This document shows, in pieces, positions 43,801-55,228 of a stretch of DNA of 64,000 bases. Positions within the stretch are counted from its first letter, which is position 1, and each line of letters starts with the position of its first letter. Origin of the DNA: Fragum whitleyi. Taxonomy: Eukaryota; Mollusca; Bivalvia; Cardiida; Cardiidae. The stretch lies in assembly GCA_948146395.1 (NCBI GenBank), contig OX411556.1, forward strand, positions 28,071,653 to 28,135,652, given 5' to 3'. The notes beneath the pieces were generated by a model. The model was not told where the DNA came from, did no database searches, and was given only the letters and a program-made list of their open reading frames with translations. A program made the translations under genes and the position numbers.

Positions 43801-44061
43801 TGACGGTCTAGGTTGTCTCCATAGCCCACATATTCGGCGCGAGTGCTGAATCATTTCCTGGTAGCAGATTTGAAAATAATTGATATAAGTGGTAGATCTT
43901 GTATTCCTATCGAAATAAAGCATATAGGTTGAAACCAAAAATATTGATCTGTGGCAGAGTGCACTGGGTGTGCTGTCTGAATAGGCTAATCCCTTTTCAA
44001 TGTTAATGTAATTTGTCATACAAAATTAAAATTGTATAACGCCAGTGTTCTGCTAAAATCT

Positions 44062-44100
44062 CGTAACTACAGCTTATTTGAAGCTGTAGTTACGAGGTTT
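44062..44100. repeat. short foldback hairpin
   Basis: CTCGTAACTACAGCTT and AAGCTGTAGTTACGAG form a perfect stem; family of the hairpin at 127-175. It sits where the core of the adjoining MITE-A fragment would be expected. Confidence 0.75.
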
Positions 44101-44116
44101 TGGTAGAAAATCGACG

Positions 44117-44226
44117 ATAACTTCCCTTTAAATTTATCCAAAACTCACTCATCGCAGTCATTCAATTTGATTCCGAAATCATTCCAATATAATTCAGCTT
44201 GTCAATTCCACTATGTTCTTGTCTTC
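44117..44226 (-). mobile_element. MITE-A copy 17, right-arm fragment
   Basis: CTTCCCTTTAAATTTATCC, ACTCATCGCAGTCATTC and CTTGTCAATTCCACTATG; the other arm and the core are missing. Confidence 0.7.
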
Positions 44227-44555
44227 AAGAAAACTTTCTTCGATGTATGGTACATATTATGAGCTAAATTCCTTTAGGTGTTAATTTAAGCTAAAAGGTT
44301 TAATGGAAATTCTCAAATCAGTTATAAAAGCCAAATTGTCTTAAACTAAGCCAATGAACGCCATACAATTGAAATTTTCCCGGATTATTAATGTCTTTCT
44401 CACAATTTTCGCAGTAGATCCGAAATTCAATTTACAAAAAATACATCCTGAATCGTTTTAACGTGCTACTCCTTGTCAAACATTGATTTTCACTTGTGTT
44501 TTCTTGTTGTAATCAGAATAAGGCTCCGTTTCGCTTTTTGTTACTTTGTACTGAT
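44227..44555. other. stretch without gene
   Basis: Nothing recognised. Confidence 0.5.
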
Positions 44556-44559
44556 GGAT

Positions 44560-44855
44560 TTTTGGCATATCATTTTTGCATTGTCCGTTTAACTGTTTGT
44601 CCGTTTTTCCGCCAAAATCTAAAAGATAGACCATCGCTTTTGAATTTGGGGCCTTGATATTTCATATGTGTAATGCCAGTGACAAAATTTTATTGGTTTC
44701 AAGGTCATCAGTCAATGTCAAGGCCATTTTTCAAGGTCAGTTATGCGGAGAATTTCATATGCCTTTTCTTCTGATTTCCCTATCGTATCAAACCACTGTT
44801 TCTTAGAAATGGCAGTGACGAGGACATTGGTACTTAACAAATAATTTTTGTTCGA
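44560..44855 (+). mobile_element. decayed HLE-3-like copy
   Basis: GGCATATCATTTTTGCATTG and TGTCCGTTTAACTGTTTGTC resemble a worn microsatellite region; TTTCAAGGTCATCAGTCAA and TCAAGGCCATTTTTCAAGGTC resemble the core unit. Ends are not clear. Confidence 0.45.
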
Positions 44856-45089
44856 CCAGGTTAAGACAATTATGTTTGCCATCAGCCACCAGGACCAGTT
44901 CATTCGAACATTTACCTATCTTCTTCTCTCATTAAAAGTCCTCGGGGTCTTTCTTCGCTCTCAAGCAGTTTAAACTCATAACATTTATTAAGAAAAAAAT
45001 TATAATTGTTCACGAGACAATTTCATAATTTAAGGACGAATTTTCTTAAAGCGCCTCATTTTTCACTTTATTTGATATGCAAAGTTCAT

Positions 45090-45210
45090 GGTTACGTCAC
45101 TTTTTTGGCTCCGGTTAGATGACGTCAGATAGATCTAGGATGAATTGGACGAAAGCAGGGTATATCTTTTTTATATAAATTCGCTGGTTAGGCGGTGAGT
45201 TTATCAAGTG
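45090..45210 (+). repeat. dispersed repeat, second copy
   Basis: Partner of 32930-33070. Confidence 0.55.
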
Positions 45211-45466
45211 ATAATTACCATCATTTATAGATAAACCACTGTAAAACATAAATGAAAGGTAAATTATTTCGCGTAAGCCATCATCGTGTTCTTGTGTAAT
45301 AATTTAGATATTGTCTGGATTAGCTACACATGATGCTGGATAGCTATGTTCCTCTTGGGACCAACTTCAGAAAAAGAATCACGGTAGGCTTGAAATATTT
45401 TCTGAAATTGACTTCAAGAGGATCCTCCGGACTTTCATCAGATAGTTTTGAGAGTCCTTTGACCTG

Positions 45467-45628
45467 TTTTACTAAACATCTTACGATCACATTTGCGTAA
45501 GGTAAAAATTAAAATTGCTGCTACACTAGTATTTGAATATTGAATACTGCCATACGCCATCTCATTGGAATCGTCTTTACAAGACGATTCCAATGCTACA
45601 GACGATTCCAATGAGATATGGCATTCAA
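45467..45628. repeat. partial copy of the 33231 MITE with hairpin
   Basis: GTTTTACTAAACATCTTAC at the left, and a TCATTGGAATCGTCTT hairpin at 45560-45595 followed by one more inverted piece (CAGACGATTCCAATGAG). The right terminus is lost at the junction with MITE-A. Confidence 0.55.
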
Positions 45629-45913
45629 AATAAATTTGGATAGAGAAAAATCGCGATTTCACTGATATAATTCAAATCGTAAGCGCCTAACAGGTTCTTG
45701 AAGAAATAGGAATCTATCTGTAGAATTTGTATGCATATTCTATTAAAGGGAGGTAATCAATACCGCTAATTTTGTTCATCCTTGACAAAATTTGCGATGT
45801 TTGATTACCTTCCCTTAGTTTCACCTAAAACTCGCTCCACACACTCATTCAATTTCATTCCTAAATCATTCCAAAATCATTCACCTTTCGATTTCACGAT
45901 GTTGTTAACTGTA
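45629..45913 (-). mobile_element. MITE-A copy 18, left part missing
   Basis: Starts inside the arm (AAAATAAATTTGGATAG), keeps the core at 45747-45820 and the full right end TTGTTAACTGTA. Confidence 0.85.
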
Positions 45914-46305
45914 CTTACTAATGAGTCTCAGACTCGCAAATCTTGCGTCCCATAAAACACTATCGGAATTTGTGTGTTCGAACCCCCTTGATAGTTATCC
46001 TAGAACCGACATTGATTTTTGTTTCGTCCAACGACCCTGCCGGGTAAATATTTATAAAAAAAATATATAGTATATATAACTCGAATACGGTATTGTGACT
46101 TGTGATTACAATATATTTGTGTGCAATCGACGAGTCGCAATAGCGAATTCTACTTATAGTACAATGTATGTATGTACAATGTTCGCCCGCATCTTTAAAT
46201 AGTGTTTTATAATTACCGACTCCGTATTAATTATTCCCACCATTTCATCCAATAATTTTACCAATGTGATAACTTTTTAGACATTATCTTCTTTCTAATT
46301 GACAG
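45914..46305. other. stretch before candidate exon
   Basis: No coding region seen; a pyrimidine-rich TTCTTTCTAATTGACAG closes it. Confidence 0.45.
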
Positions 46306-46478
46306 ATGATGGTTTTTTAACTGTCGGGCACGTGACAAGACAGAGAAAATTGAATGACAACATAAAAAGAAAGGGAACCATCTTAGAGGAAATTACCCGC
46401 GAAGCCGGTGACAAGCTCGTCGCATCAAAGAACGAAAAGTATTGGACTGAAAGGGCCTACTCAAATATTTTAAATTAA
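46306..46478 (+). CDS. candidate 3' terminal exon of a host gene
   Basis: After a splice-acceptor-like TTCTTTCTAATTGACAG, 56 full codons stay open and end in TAA at 46476-46478. The frame is closed by TAA at 46296 in the presumed intron. The composition is richer in G and C than its surroundings, and the peptide is charged and protein-like (GTILEEITREAGDKL, NEKYWTERAYSNILN). AATAAA follows at 46615. No domain was recognised and no upstream exon found, so this rests on signals alone. Confidence 0.4.
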
Positions 46479-46614
46479 TCATTCATGATTTAGGCGGACA
46501 TTACAAGACTTAAACTGTCTAAGAGGATATTCTTTAAGGAATTGGGGAAGTGTTTAGTTGGAGTTAACAATCGGATTAATCAAATCGTAAGTACTAATAC
46601 CTTTCTCATTATTC

Positions 46615-46620
46615 AATAAA
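46615..46620 (+). other. possible polyadenylation signal
   Basis: AATAAA 137 bases after the stop codon of the candidate exon; such hexamers are common by chance in AT-rich DNA. Confidence 0.3.
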
Positions 46621-47575
46621 GTATGTGTAGCGCTCTGACCAAAGGGAATCATACAAATATATTAGAAACTGAAACAATTGGAATTAAATTCTTAAAGCTT
46701 GAAATTTAGATCTCGTTTGTCAAAGAGGAGCTTTCCTTTTCGGTAAAGATTTTATTCATACATTCATGAACAAAAGTTTAAAAGTTTGGTTACATATTTG
46801 TGGTAAAGCCTACATGCTTAATCGGTAAAAAAGACATCTGAAAAATAGTCAAATATGTACGCAAGGATACAGAAAGAATTCTATTTTGTTGTCGTCGAGT
46901 TATGGCAAAATCCACACAATTGCTATAATAAATCCGTTGCATTTATTCTTATTTCAAATGTTATTTTTGTTGTATTAGAATTTGGCATAATTCCGGAGAA
47001 GAGTGTGTTGGATAGGGTAGGGAGATTGAGAAAAGATGTGTCAAAATGTTTATATTTCTAAGTATCTGTCTTACTTTCTGGATGTGGGAACGCTTGCCAA
47101 AGTGTTTTAAGAAATGGCACCAAGCTCTGCAAGTAGCCATGCTTTCAAAGCGGGACATCGTGTTTTTTTTTTAAATTTTGCGAACTTTTTTTTTTACATC
47201 CTAAACGGATTTAACTTTTTTTTATTTCCATAGACTTTAACTTATTACTCCTCGCATGCGACGCTGGATCCCCGGGTTGTTGTGATAGGGTGAAAAACAT
47301 GCCAAAGGTCAAGTACATGCTAATAGGCCAAGGACACAAATTATGGTTAGAGAAAATTGTCAGTGTCTATTTTGAGATCACAGCGAGCCCCTTTCTCTCT
47401 CACACAAATCAGGGATCGACCCTAGTACCATTCCTCAGGCCTGAGACCTGTGGAATTTAGGGAGGACTAATAAAAGTTACCATGTTGCAGGTATGGCAGG
47501 CCTGTATTTATTGGCAATTGTATTTTCAATCTTTCTGTCAAGTTTTGAAAAAAATGAGTTGCCTTTCCAATACTA
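46621..47575. other. stretch without secure gene
   Basis: Several short frames occur here, none with a recognisable domain. T-runs lie at 47162-47224. Confidence 0.45.
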
Positions 47576-47589
47576 AGATTTGCAATATA

Positions 47590-47662
47590 ATGTGGAAAAC
47601 ATTGTAGAAAAAGAAGAAATTGCTTGAAACAAGCAATTTCTTCTTTTCACTCAATGTTTTCC
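47590..47662. mobile_element. MITE-D hairpin core, third copy
   Basis: GAAAACATTGTAGAAAAAG and AAGAAATTGCTTG pair with CAAGCAATTTCTTCTTTTC and CAATGTTTTC, as in copy 1 at 6163-6383. TTAA ends could not be found. Confidence 0.6.
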
Positions 47663-48336
47663 TAGCAATTTGCCCCTTTAGTTGCTAAAAAATAAAAATG
47701 GATTTCATAGAGGACATGTTTTTATTAGCAAGGACCTGCAATATTAGTATGTAGTAAAAAGTAGTTATAGTCGACCACTGCACAAATGATCGAATGATTC
47801 AAATACGCATGCTTCTACTCTTATATAGACTGGCTTCCGTCCCACTGAGCTGAAGTTTTGTGAAATGAGCAAAATACAACTCAAGAAAGATTATTTCTTA
47901 TCACAGCTTATATTCCCTGACTGGCTGATCAGTGGTCAGTTTTTGAGAATATGGGAGGTAATTTGAATTGATATAGTAAAACATGAGTGGTGTACCTTAT
48001 TTATTTTTAATTCAACACTAACTGACAGCCTGGGAGCCAGCCTAACTCTTACAGTGAAAGGATAACATGGGTTCACAGTTTTTGTTCATGCGGACAATGC
48101 CTTCTTAAGTCAAGCTAATTCCTTAAGAAATGTAAATATTTACAAATTCTCCTAGTATAACAGTCTTTTTCAATTAACTGCGTGGAGATCAGAAAACGAA
48201 ACCTGCATGAATGAACCTTTGCTTGTAGAACTTGTTTTATTATGTTTTGTTCTCCATATGCTTGCTGTTTTTTTTTTCTGTTTTTTTTTGTTTTGTTTTG
48301 TTTTTTCCATGCTGATGTTTTTTCTTCAAAGAGGTG
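47663..48336. other. stretch without gene
   Basis: Nothing recognised; T-rich near 48270-48306. Confidence 0.5.
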
Positions 48337-48834
48337 TAAAGCTAGTTATATCGTGAAATTTATGTTCACTTGATCAAAGCTGTTCTAAATCGCTCGATCT
48401 TTGCTCTATTTATTCATTTTGAGCACTGACTCAGGCCATTCAAAAACGCTTCAGAATCATTTATTTGTTTGTTTGTTTGAATGGGTTTTACGCCGCTTTC
48501 AACAATTTCGCAGTTATATCGCGGCGGCCGGAGCACCTAACAATGGATTCCTGGTATTTCCTTTACCAGTACTACCATTTTACCCTTTCCTAGCCTCCGA
48601 CTGCTATCTCACATAGGTTTACGATTATCTACCCATTGGTGAGAGACAAACGTCGGAAAGGATATTTGCCGCCACCGGGGATCGAACCCACGACTTCCAG
48701 ATTGGAAGTCTTATGCCTAACCAACTGCGCTATGGTGGCGGCTTCAGAATCATTTAAAACGACCTCGAAATTGTTCAAAACGATCGAGATTTCATTCAAA
48801 TCAATCAAATCTTTCCAATATTTTATATGCTAGT

Positions 48835-48878
<44 letters not shown>

Positions 48879-49091
48879 TTTTTTTGAATCATCTGATATG
48901 TGCGCGAAGATACAAAAATACGACGTAAAGCAGATTTTTAGGAGGGGGGGGGGGGTATTTAATCGCTTATTTCGTCCATTTGGACGAAATCATCGCTATT
49001 GTATTACCTCCCTTTAAGATCATTAAAACTCGCCCCGCCGACTCATTCAAATTCAGTCCAAATCATTTCGCTTGCATTGTCGTTTTTACTG
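48337..49091 (-). mobile_element. MITE-A copy 19, interrupted
   Basis: Left end TAAAGCTAGTTATATCG, right arm and core at 48940-49091. Between them lie a SINE (48464-48742) and a T-run of about 40 bases (48835-48877). Heavily diverged. Confidence 0.75.
48464..48742 (-). mobile_element. full-length SINE nested in MITE-A
   Basis: Complete minus-strand SINE from the TTTGTTTGTTTG tail to the GCCGCCACCATAGCGCAGTT head (read on the minus strand). TTCAGAATCATTTA flanks it at 48450-48463 and 48743-48756, a 14 bp target duplication. Confidence 0.95.
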
Positions 49092-49174
49092 CAACGAGTT
49101 GAATATTCACGGTTATTCAAATATCTGAAAAGCTGTATTCTAAATATTCTCTGGCGACATGTTAGTGTATGAGC

Positions 49175-49310
49175 CTGCCCTGCGTTTAGGATCACAAATC
49201 GGTGCAAACGGGATTACAATTATTCCCCGCTTTGCACGTCCACTTGCGTGCAAAGCGAGGTATAATTGTCAAACTGTTCGCACCGATTTATCATCCTGAA
49301 CGCAGGGCAG
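49175..49310. mobile_element. 136 bp foldback, CTGCCCTGCG ends
   Basis: CTGCCCTGCGTTTAGGATC pairs with GATCC-like ATCCTGAACGCAGGGCAG. Inner arms GATTACAATTATTCCCCGC and CGAGGTATAATTGTC; centre GCTTTGCACG...CGTGCAAAGC. The centre is shared with 57799-57900 and the outer end with 35472. Confidence 0.85.
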
Positions 49311-49754
49311 ATGCCTTAGATTCGTATTCAGTACTGTTTTTTTCAAAATATGTCTATTTCAAAGTATGTCTATTGCGATCTTTAATTTAAATCGTCAAAT
49401 AGTTCAAATAGTCAAAACATTAGTAAAGTGATATTTCTAACATTCCCTTTAATTTTTATGAAGATAAACTTTTGTGTTTTATTCGTATTTTCATTTGGTG
49501 TCTCTCTTTGTAATTTTTTTTTTCGAGTTCGCTTCGGAACTTAAGTTGTTAGATAGTTTACATAAAAAAGGTTATCTAAAAAAGTTCATCAAACTTCGTT
49601 TCGCAAAACATCTAAAGATAAATCATAACAGGTTCAAAGACTTTCTCCCAATTTTCACAATTTCCATCGGATATATTCGGAAATGGAATCGATGTGTCGC
49701 TATTAAAGTTGAAAGAGAACGTGTTATTCCAATTAAAGTATAAACGCCACGTGA
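49311..49754. other. stretch without gene
   Basis: An 89-codon frame at 49474-49743 shows no recognisable domain. Nothing else seen. Confidence 0.45.
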
Positions 49755-49960
49755 ATATTAACGAAGAAGCAGATATTAAGCGAGATATGGTTTTGGGAAT
49801 AAATGTCATATGGAAATACTCCCATGCGAAAAGCGTCGGGACGTTTTAAAGAGAGAAAATCTGGTGCGCTTCGTTTGATTTGGTCTTTCGAGCTCAATCT
49901 CAAACAGAATTCTAAGGGACTCTCGTTTTACGCCTTTGAGACTCACAAACAAGTAGTCTG

Positions 49961-50421
49961 TAGTGTTGGGCAATCGGTTACAAATAACAATCGATAATCG
50001 GTTTTTAGTTAGATGAGTATATATGAGTAATATGAGTTATATGAGTATAATTGTATTGTATTGATCGATTGTACAATTGTTTCCTTAGAATTTGATACAA
50101 CACTGCCTGTATAATCTTCCGAAGAAAAAATTGTGAAAGTTTAGTTAAAACTCATGACCTAAAGACTCTTTCTACAGATTTTCATTACCAATTTCTTGGC
50201 TCAGCATGGAACAGTTGTAACTGCCTATAAACATATAGGCAGTTATAAGTGTTTCATGCCGTGCCAATAAAATGATGTCAGTTTCAAAAACAATATATAA
50301 TGGCTTTAATTTATGTGTAAGAAACTGATTAATCGAATATGAAATTTCTTAGTCGATTATCACGAAAGGAAGCCCAAACCAACTGATTATCGATTAAAAT
50401 CGATTAATCCGCCAATCAATA
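49961..50421. mobile_element. 461 bp hAT-like element in the array
   Basis: Begins TAGTGTTGGGCAATCGG; the right end on the minus strand begins TATTGATTGGCGGATT. GTAGTCTG (49953-49960) and GTAGTCAG (50422-50429) form an eight-base flank with one mismatch. Other array units show the uninterrupted AAGTAGTCAGGACTC. Eight-base duplications and TGTTGGGCAA-type ends are typical of hAT. No transposase; the foldback at 50196 is nested inside. Confidence 0.8.
50196..50267. mobile_element. 72 bp foldback element, copy 2
   Basis: TTGGCTCAGCATG pairs with CATGCCGTGCCAA; centre ACTGCCTATAAACATATAGG. Same family and length as 38211-38282. Confidence 0.8.
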
Positions 50422-51735
50422 GTAGTCAGGACTCTCAAAACTATCAGATGCATTTCTCATGGATCCAGATTCCTCTTGGCCACAATTTCAGGAAAGAGAA
50501 GAAGACTGTTTCAATTCTTTCTGATGTTGAACCCAATAGATTCATATGTGTCTAGTCCGGCCTGTTGCTTAATCAAGAGAAAATGCTATATGAAAAACTA
50601 ACTGGTATTCAAAATTTAATAGTTTACAATTAAAAAAGTGATTCTTAAACCTTAGCAATGACACATATGATTAAGGAGGAAACGCATACTGAGAGAGATA
50701 TCATTTTGAGAATTAATGTCACATGGAAATACTCCCATGTGAAAAGCGCCTAGACGCTTTAAAAGGAGAAAATCTGGCACGTTTTATTTGGTTCGTTTTA
50801 TTTGGTTCGTTTTTTCGAGCTCAGTCTGAAAAAGAAATCTAATGGACATTCGTTTTACGAATTTGAAACTCACAAATAAGTAGTCAGGACTCCCGAAACC
50901 ATCCCATACGTGACCCATATATCGTCTTGGCCTCAATTTCAGGAAAGATTTGAAGACTGTTTTTTAACAGTCTTCGATTCCTACCTGGTATTGAGCCACG
51001 TAGATTCGTATTTGTCAATTACAGTGTGTTGCTCAATCCAGAGAAAAGGTTTAATGTACTCTAAAAACTAACTGGTATTTAAAGGTAAATAGTCTACATT
51101 TAAAATAAGTGATTCTTAAACCTTAACAAGGACATATATGATTAATGAGAAAGCAGATATTAAGAGAGATATTATTTTGGGAATAAATGCCATATATATC
51201 TATTCTCATGCGAAAGGCGTGGAGACTTTTTAAAGCGAGAAAATTTGGTGCGTTTCATTTGATTTGTTTATCAAACTCGATTTCAAACAGAATTCTAAGG
51301 GATTCTGATTTTACGAGTCTTTGACGCTCCAATAAGTAGTCAGAACTCTCAAAACTATCAGATACGTGTCCCATTGACCATATTGGAATCGATTTTACGA
51401 AAGAATTGAAGGCTTTTTTAAACAGTCTTCGATTCTTTCCTGATGTTGAGCCCGATAGATTCATATGTGGCTTGTACGGGCTGTTGCTTAATCAAGAAAA
51501 AAATGATATATGAAAAACTTACTGGTAATTAAAAGTAAATAGTCTACTTTTTAAAAAAAAGTGAATCTTAAACCTTAGCAAGGACATATATGGTGAACGA
51601 GGGAGCAGATATTAAGAAAGATTTCATTTTGGGAATAAAATGTCACATGGACCTATTCCCATGCGAAAGGTATCAAGACGTTTTAAACGGAGGATACTTA
51701 ATGCGTACTTTTCATTTGTTTGATCAAGCTTATTG

Positions 51736-52409
51736 TGAAAAGTAGATAGATGAATCAGCTATTTTACGTGAAAAAAAGGTTGAGGAATTTACATTACTGG
51801 TTCACTTGCGTCGTGACAAACTTATTCTTGCCCATATCTCAGCTATTGAAAAAAGATATTTGCATGAAACTGGGCATTGTATTAGTAACCAAACATTAAA
51901 GATATTTACCTTGGTTAATTCTACCCGAATTTGACCTCTGGGGAAAAATGCTTAAATAACAATTAACGAAATATTTCAAATAACTAAATATATATTAAAT
52001 TCAATACCGTTTGTTATTCATTCTGTTGAAAGCACATGAAAGCCGAGTAGGAATAATAGGAATTTTATTCATCTAAATTGCACGGGTCAGATTCAGGTCG
52101 ATAAAACCGCTATATACTCTTTAAATGCACTATCGAAAGCGTTATGTCCCTTTTTGACTAGGATCTTTCACTTTCAAGCATTTCTAGCCGAGCGTGACAC
52201 CAACTTGCGATGTCCTTGTTACCATAACACTTAGGTGCATGTTAACCATTTCATTTGATATAAACATAATCTGTGATAAAATTGCTTTTAAAAAAGCCAA
52301 TACACGCTAGTTAGGAACCCTCGGGGCAATTTGAATTGTATAAAAAACGGAAATGTAAGTAAAAAATCCGTCCTGATATTTTTCCTTTTTTTTTGTTATT
52401 CCCTAAAAC
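51736..52409. other. stretch without gene
   Basis: GCATGAAACTGGGCATTG near 51862 is reminiscent of HLE core units, but too little is alike to call one. Confidence 0.4.
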
Positions 52410-53056
52410 ACACACATCGAAATATCGGAGGCATATTGTTTACCGTTGTATGTCTGTCCGTATCCCTGTCTTGCTGTCTGCAAAACTGAATAAAAAAAAC
52501 TTATATTGCCAATTTTCAGTTCTAAAAAACCATATAACTTAACATTGCCAATATCTTCAAGCCTATTCAAGATACACGACTTTTATTTGGCATGATTATA
52601 GATCTCAATGATACGCATCGGCTGATACCAAAGTAAAGTTCATGTGACTAGGTCAAGGTCATCTGTCAAGGTCAAATAACTCAAAAACTTAACAAAAAGA
52701 CTTAACATTGTTAATATCTTCAAGCCTATTTAAGGTACAAGCCTATTTGACATGATGATAGATTTCAATAATGTACATCTGTGATACCAAGGTCAAGATA
52801 ATGTGACAAGGACAAGGTCAGCTGTCAAGGTCAAACCTCTTAAAAACTTAACATAAAAACTCAACATGTTCAGTTAATTCAAGTAATTTTAGATACCTTT
52901 CTCATAATTGGCATGATGAAAGATCTCAGTGATGTATTTTCATCAGTAGGTATCAAGGTCAAGGTCATGTAACAAAGTCAGGGTCATCTGTCAAGGCCAG
53001 CATTTTGGAAAAATTGCAATTATAGGCGCATTTGCGTAACAAACACATCTTGTTAA
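52410..53056 (+). mobile_element. HLE-3, about four core units
   Basis: Worn 5' palindrome (ACATCGAAATATCGGAGGC), reduced TCTG tract, core units from about 52490 (partial), 52545, 52708 and 52860 with a period near 160. It ends GCATTTGCGTAACAAACACA then TCTTGTT. The oldest-looking HLE-3 copy here. Confidence 0.75.
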
Positions 53057-53492
53057 TCTTATATAAGCTATATATTCATGCGTCTTAGTATCTATTTTAC
53101 TTTGCTTCGAACAAGCTTTTTTATCACAAATAAACGATAAATTTAAAATCACGCATTTTGCCATTTCCATGAAAAGTTCTGCACTAAATGCTCTCTAGAA
53201 ATGACCTTTCATTCTTGCAGTCGGGGCAACAAACAAGTCGTTCACCTTATAAACTTCGCAGGGCGATATTATTTACACAATATCAACGATCCCTCATCAA
53301 ATATTCAGTTTTCTGTAATGAACTTTAGATAACAATGGGGGAATTCGAAACGTCTGTGGGCGACCGAAATTGCGTAAATAAAGCTTGAATCAAAGCGAAT
53401 AAGGTTGATAACGTTTTAAGACAGCTAGCAAGTGCATTTGTCTAAGTTTTGCGGAAAGTTTTGCAGTATAAGTACATGTATTTGTATTTGTG
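53057..53492. other. stretch without gene
   Basis: Nothing recognised. Confidence 0.5.
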
Positions 53493-53681
53493 TGACGAAG
53501 CTTTTTTATTTAAAAAAAGCGATTACAGGATTATTTCGAACAATTAGTAATCTTTAGAAAATATGGTTAATAATCAGGAGTTTTTTTGACGAAGCTTTTT
53601 TATTTAAAAAAAGCGATTACAGGATTATTTCGAACAATTAGTAATCTTTAGAAAATATGGTTAATAATCAGAAGTTTTTTT
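53493..53681 (+). repeat. 94 bp tandem duplication
   Basis: GACGAAGCTTTTTTATTT to TAATCAGGAGTTTTTTT is repeated at once with one substitution (GGAG/GAAG): a very recent event. Confidence 0.9.
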
Positions 53682-53697
53682 GCTATACCCCTTCCTA

Positions 53698-53722
53698 CCC
53701 CCCCCCCCCCCCCCCCCCCCCC
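53698..53722 (+). repeat. C homopolymer
   Basis: About 24 C in a row, in line with a sequencing/assembly-sensitive spot. Confidence 0.8.
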
Positions 53723-54309
53723 TTCCCTCGCCTCCGACAAGACGCTCCCGAAAAGGATGATACCCAAGATGCGAAATGCCAATGATTCGTAACTTTAATA
53801 CTTGTTATGACCATGACAAAAACGACATAGCTAAAGTGCTAAAATTTGAATAAATTTACTTGCGATTTATGAAAATTGACCATAGTTCAAAAGGAAAATG
53901 GTATTATCTCGTAGGCAAACATTTGTCTTAGAAATATTTGTCAATTCAGGAATTTCCCTATTATATTTGCAGATCTTCCTTCAAATGGAAATAATACATC
54001 TAATTGAATTAATGCTCTAGAAATTGCTAATCCAAATTAAATCGTAAAATATTGTGATGCAAACAAATAGAATCGGTTGATAAACCTAAAACACACACGG
54101 CATTTGGAAAGTGTCTGTTTTACTCAGATAATATTCTGTTTCTTATAAGGGAAAATTGGTAAAATTTTATGGTAAATCTAGGGAACTGCAGATTTTGTGT
54201 GTGAATGGATATATCTATTCTTGCTTTTTTCTTCTTTTTTGTACACTTATTCAGTAACACGTTCTTGCTTGTGCATTTGGCTAATTCTAGAATAATTTAA
54301 TTTTAGATG
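53723..54309. other. stretch without gene
   Basis: Nothing recognised. Confidence 0.5.
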
Positions 54310-54630
54310 ATTCATTCAGTTTGTGTGCATTCTAATTGCCTGAAGAATAAGTTTTATTTCTCAATGAAAACAATTTTGAGTACGCGTCTTTTTTGTAAGC
54401 TTCCACAGAAAGTAGTCCCATAAGAAATCTATCAATCATGGACAAATCCTTACAATTTTGCTTCAAAATATTAAATTATATGTTATTAAGAGAGTTTTTA
54501 TTGATTTCCTGGAGGAATGAAACCAAAAACATTATCACACTCGATTATGAATCTGCTTCGGGTATTCATACATTGTGATTAGGTTTTTAGTTTTATATCT
54601 CAATGAAATAATCAAAAGCTCACTTCATCT
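54310..54630 (+). repeat. dispersed repeat, second copy
   Basis: Partner of 6680-7000; its foldback part is 54487-54625. Confidence 0.65.
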
Positions 54631-54818
54631 TTTAAATAGTAATAAAGTTCATTTGCCCAATTTCTACGACGGCAGGACTGAGTTCATCGTTTGGAAAATT
54701 TCACTGTTTTTTATACTATTTAGAAATTTTGAAATGAACAATACTAGATTGATTATTCTAGAAAAAGAAAGTTAGTTCAGTGCGAAAAGTTTCGAATCTA
54801 GTCATTCTGCGAAAACCG

Positions 54819-54894
54819 CGCAGTCTGACAAGGGTCGACACTTCATGCACTTCCAAGATGATCCCTTTTCGCGTGACGGGTCACCAATTCTTTT
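54819..54894. mobile_element. MITE-C half copy
   Basis: GCAGTCTGACAAGGGTCGAC to CGCGTGACGGGTCAC equals the right half of the copy at 5925-6065; the left half is absent. Confidence 0.7.
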
Positions 54895-55228
54895 GCGTAG
54901 CAAGAAGACAAAAAATGATCTTGAAACAATTCGCGTTATTCTCCGTGCATGCCTTTGTCATTGTTGGTTTGTGCGCATTCGTTATTTACTCATGCATTAT
55001 TTGCATTGAAATTCAAATATTGGAGTTGCTTTAGCATTCCTTTCAAACAAGCACGCTATTTTTGAGAACAATGGCTGCATTTCGAGAACGATATTGTTTC
55101 ATTTGCATATATTTTGTATTAAACATGAGTTTGAATTTCAGGTTTTGTTGACGTATTTAAATGACGATTCTTTTCAAATTAATCTAACCAGACACCTGAC
55201 TTAAAGAAATCCATTAACATTTTTTGCG
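54895..55228. other. stretch without gene
   Basis: Nothing recognised. Confidence 0.5.

Larger units (their letters stand above)
49755..51735 (+). repeat. ~457 bp tandem array, about four units
   Basis: GAAGCAGATATTAAG-type starts at about 49757, 50671, 51136 and 51591, each followed by GGAATAAATGTCA, TCCCATGCGAAA, CGTTTTAAA. TAGTCAGGACTCTCAAAAC recurs at about 50423, 50881 and 51340. After removing the inserted 461 bp element the period is 445-462. Units differ by many substitutions. No function is evident; 45340-45462 carries a related fragment. Confidence 0.9.

Noticed and set aside
46587..46592. GTAAGT splice donor after the candidate exon
   Set aside because: It lies after the stop codon, and no continuing frame supports it; common by chance.
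47075..47166. Possible exon (tryptophan- and lysine-rich frame MWERLPKCFKKWHQALQ)
   Set aside because: Frame is short, ends in a T-run, and has no clear splice acceptor or donor.
49474..49743. 89-codon frame
   Set aside because: AT-driven hydrophobic and lysine-rich peptide without domain, ending just before the tandem array.
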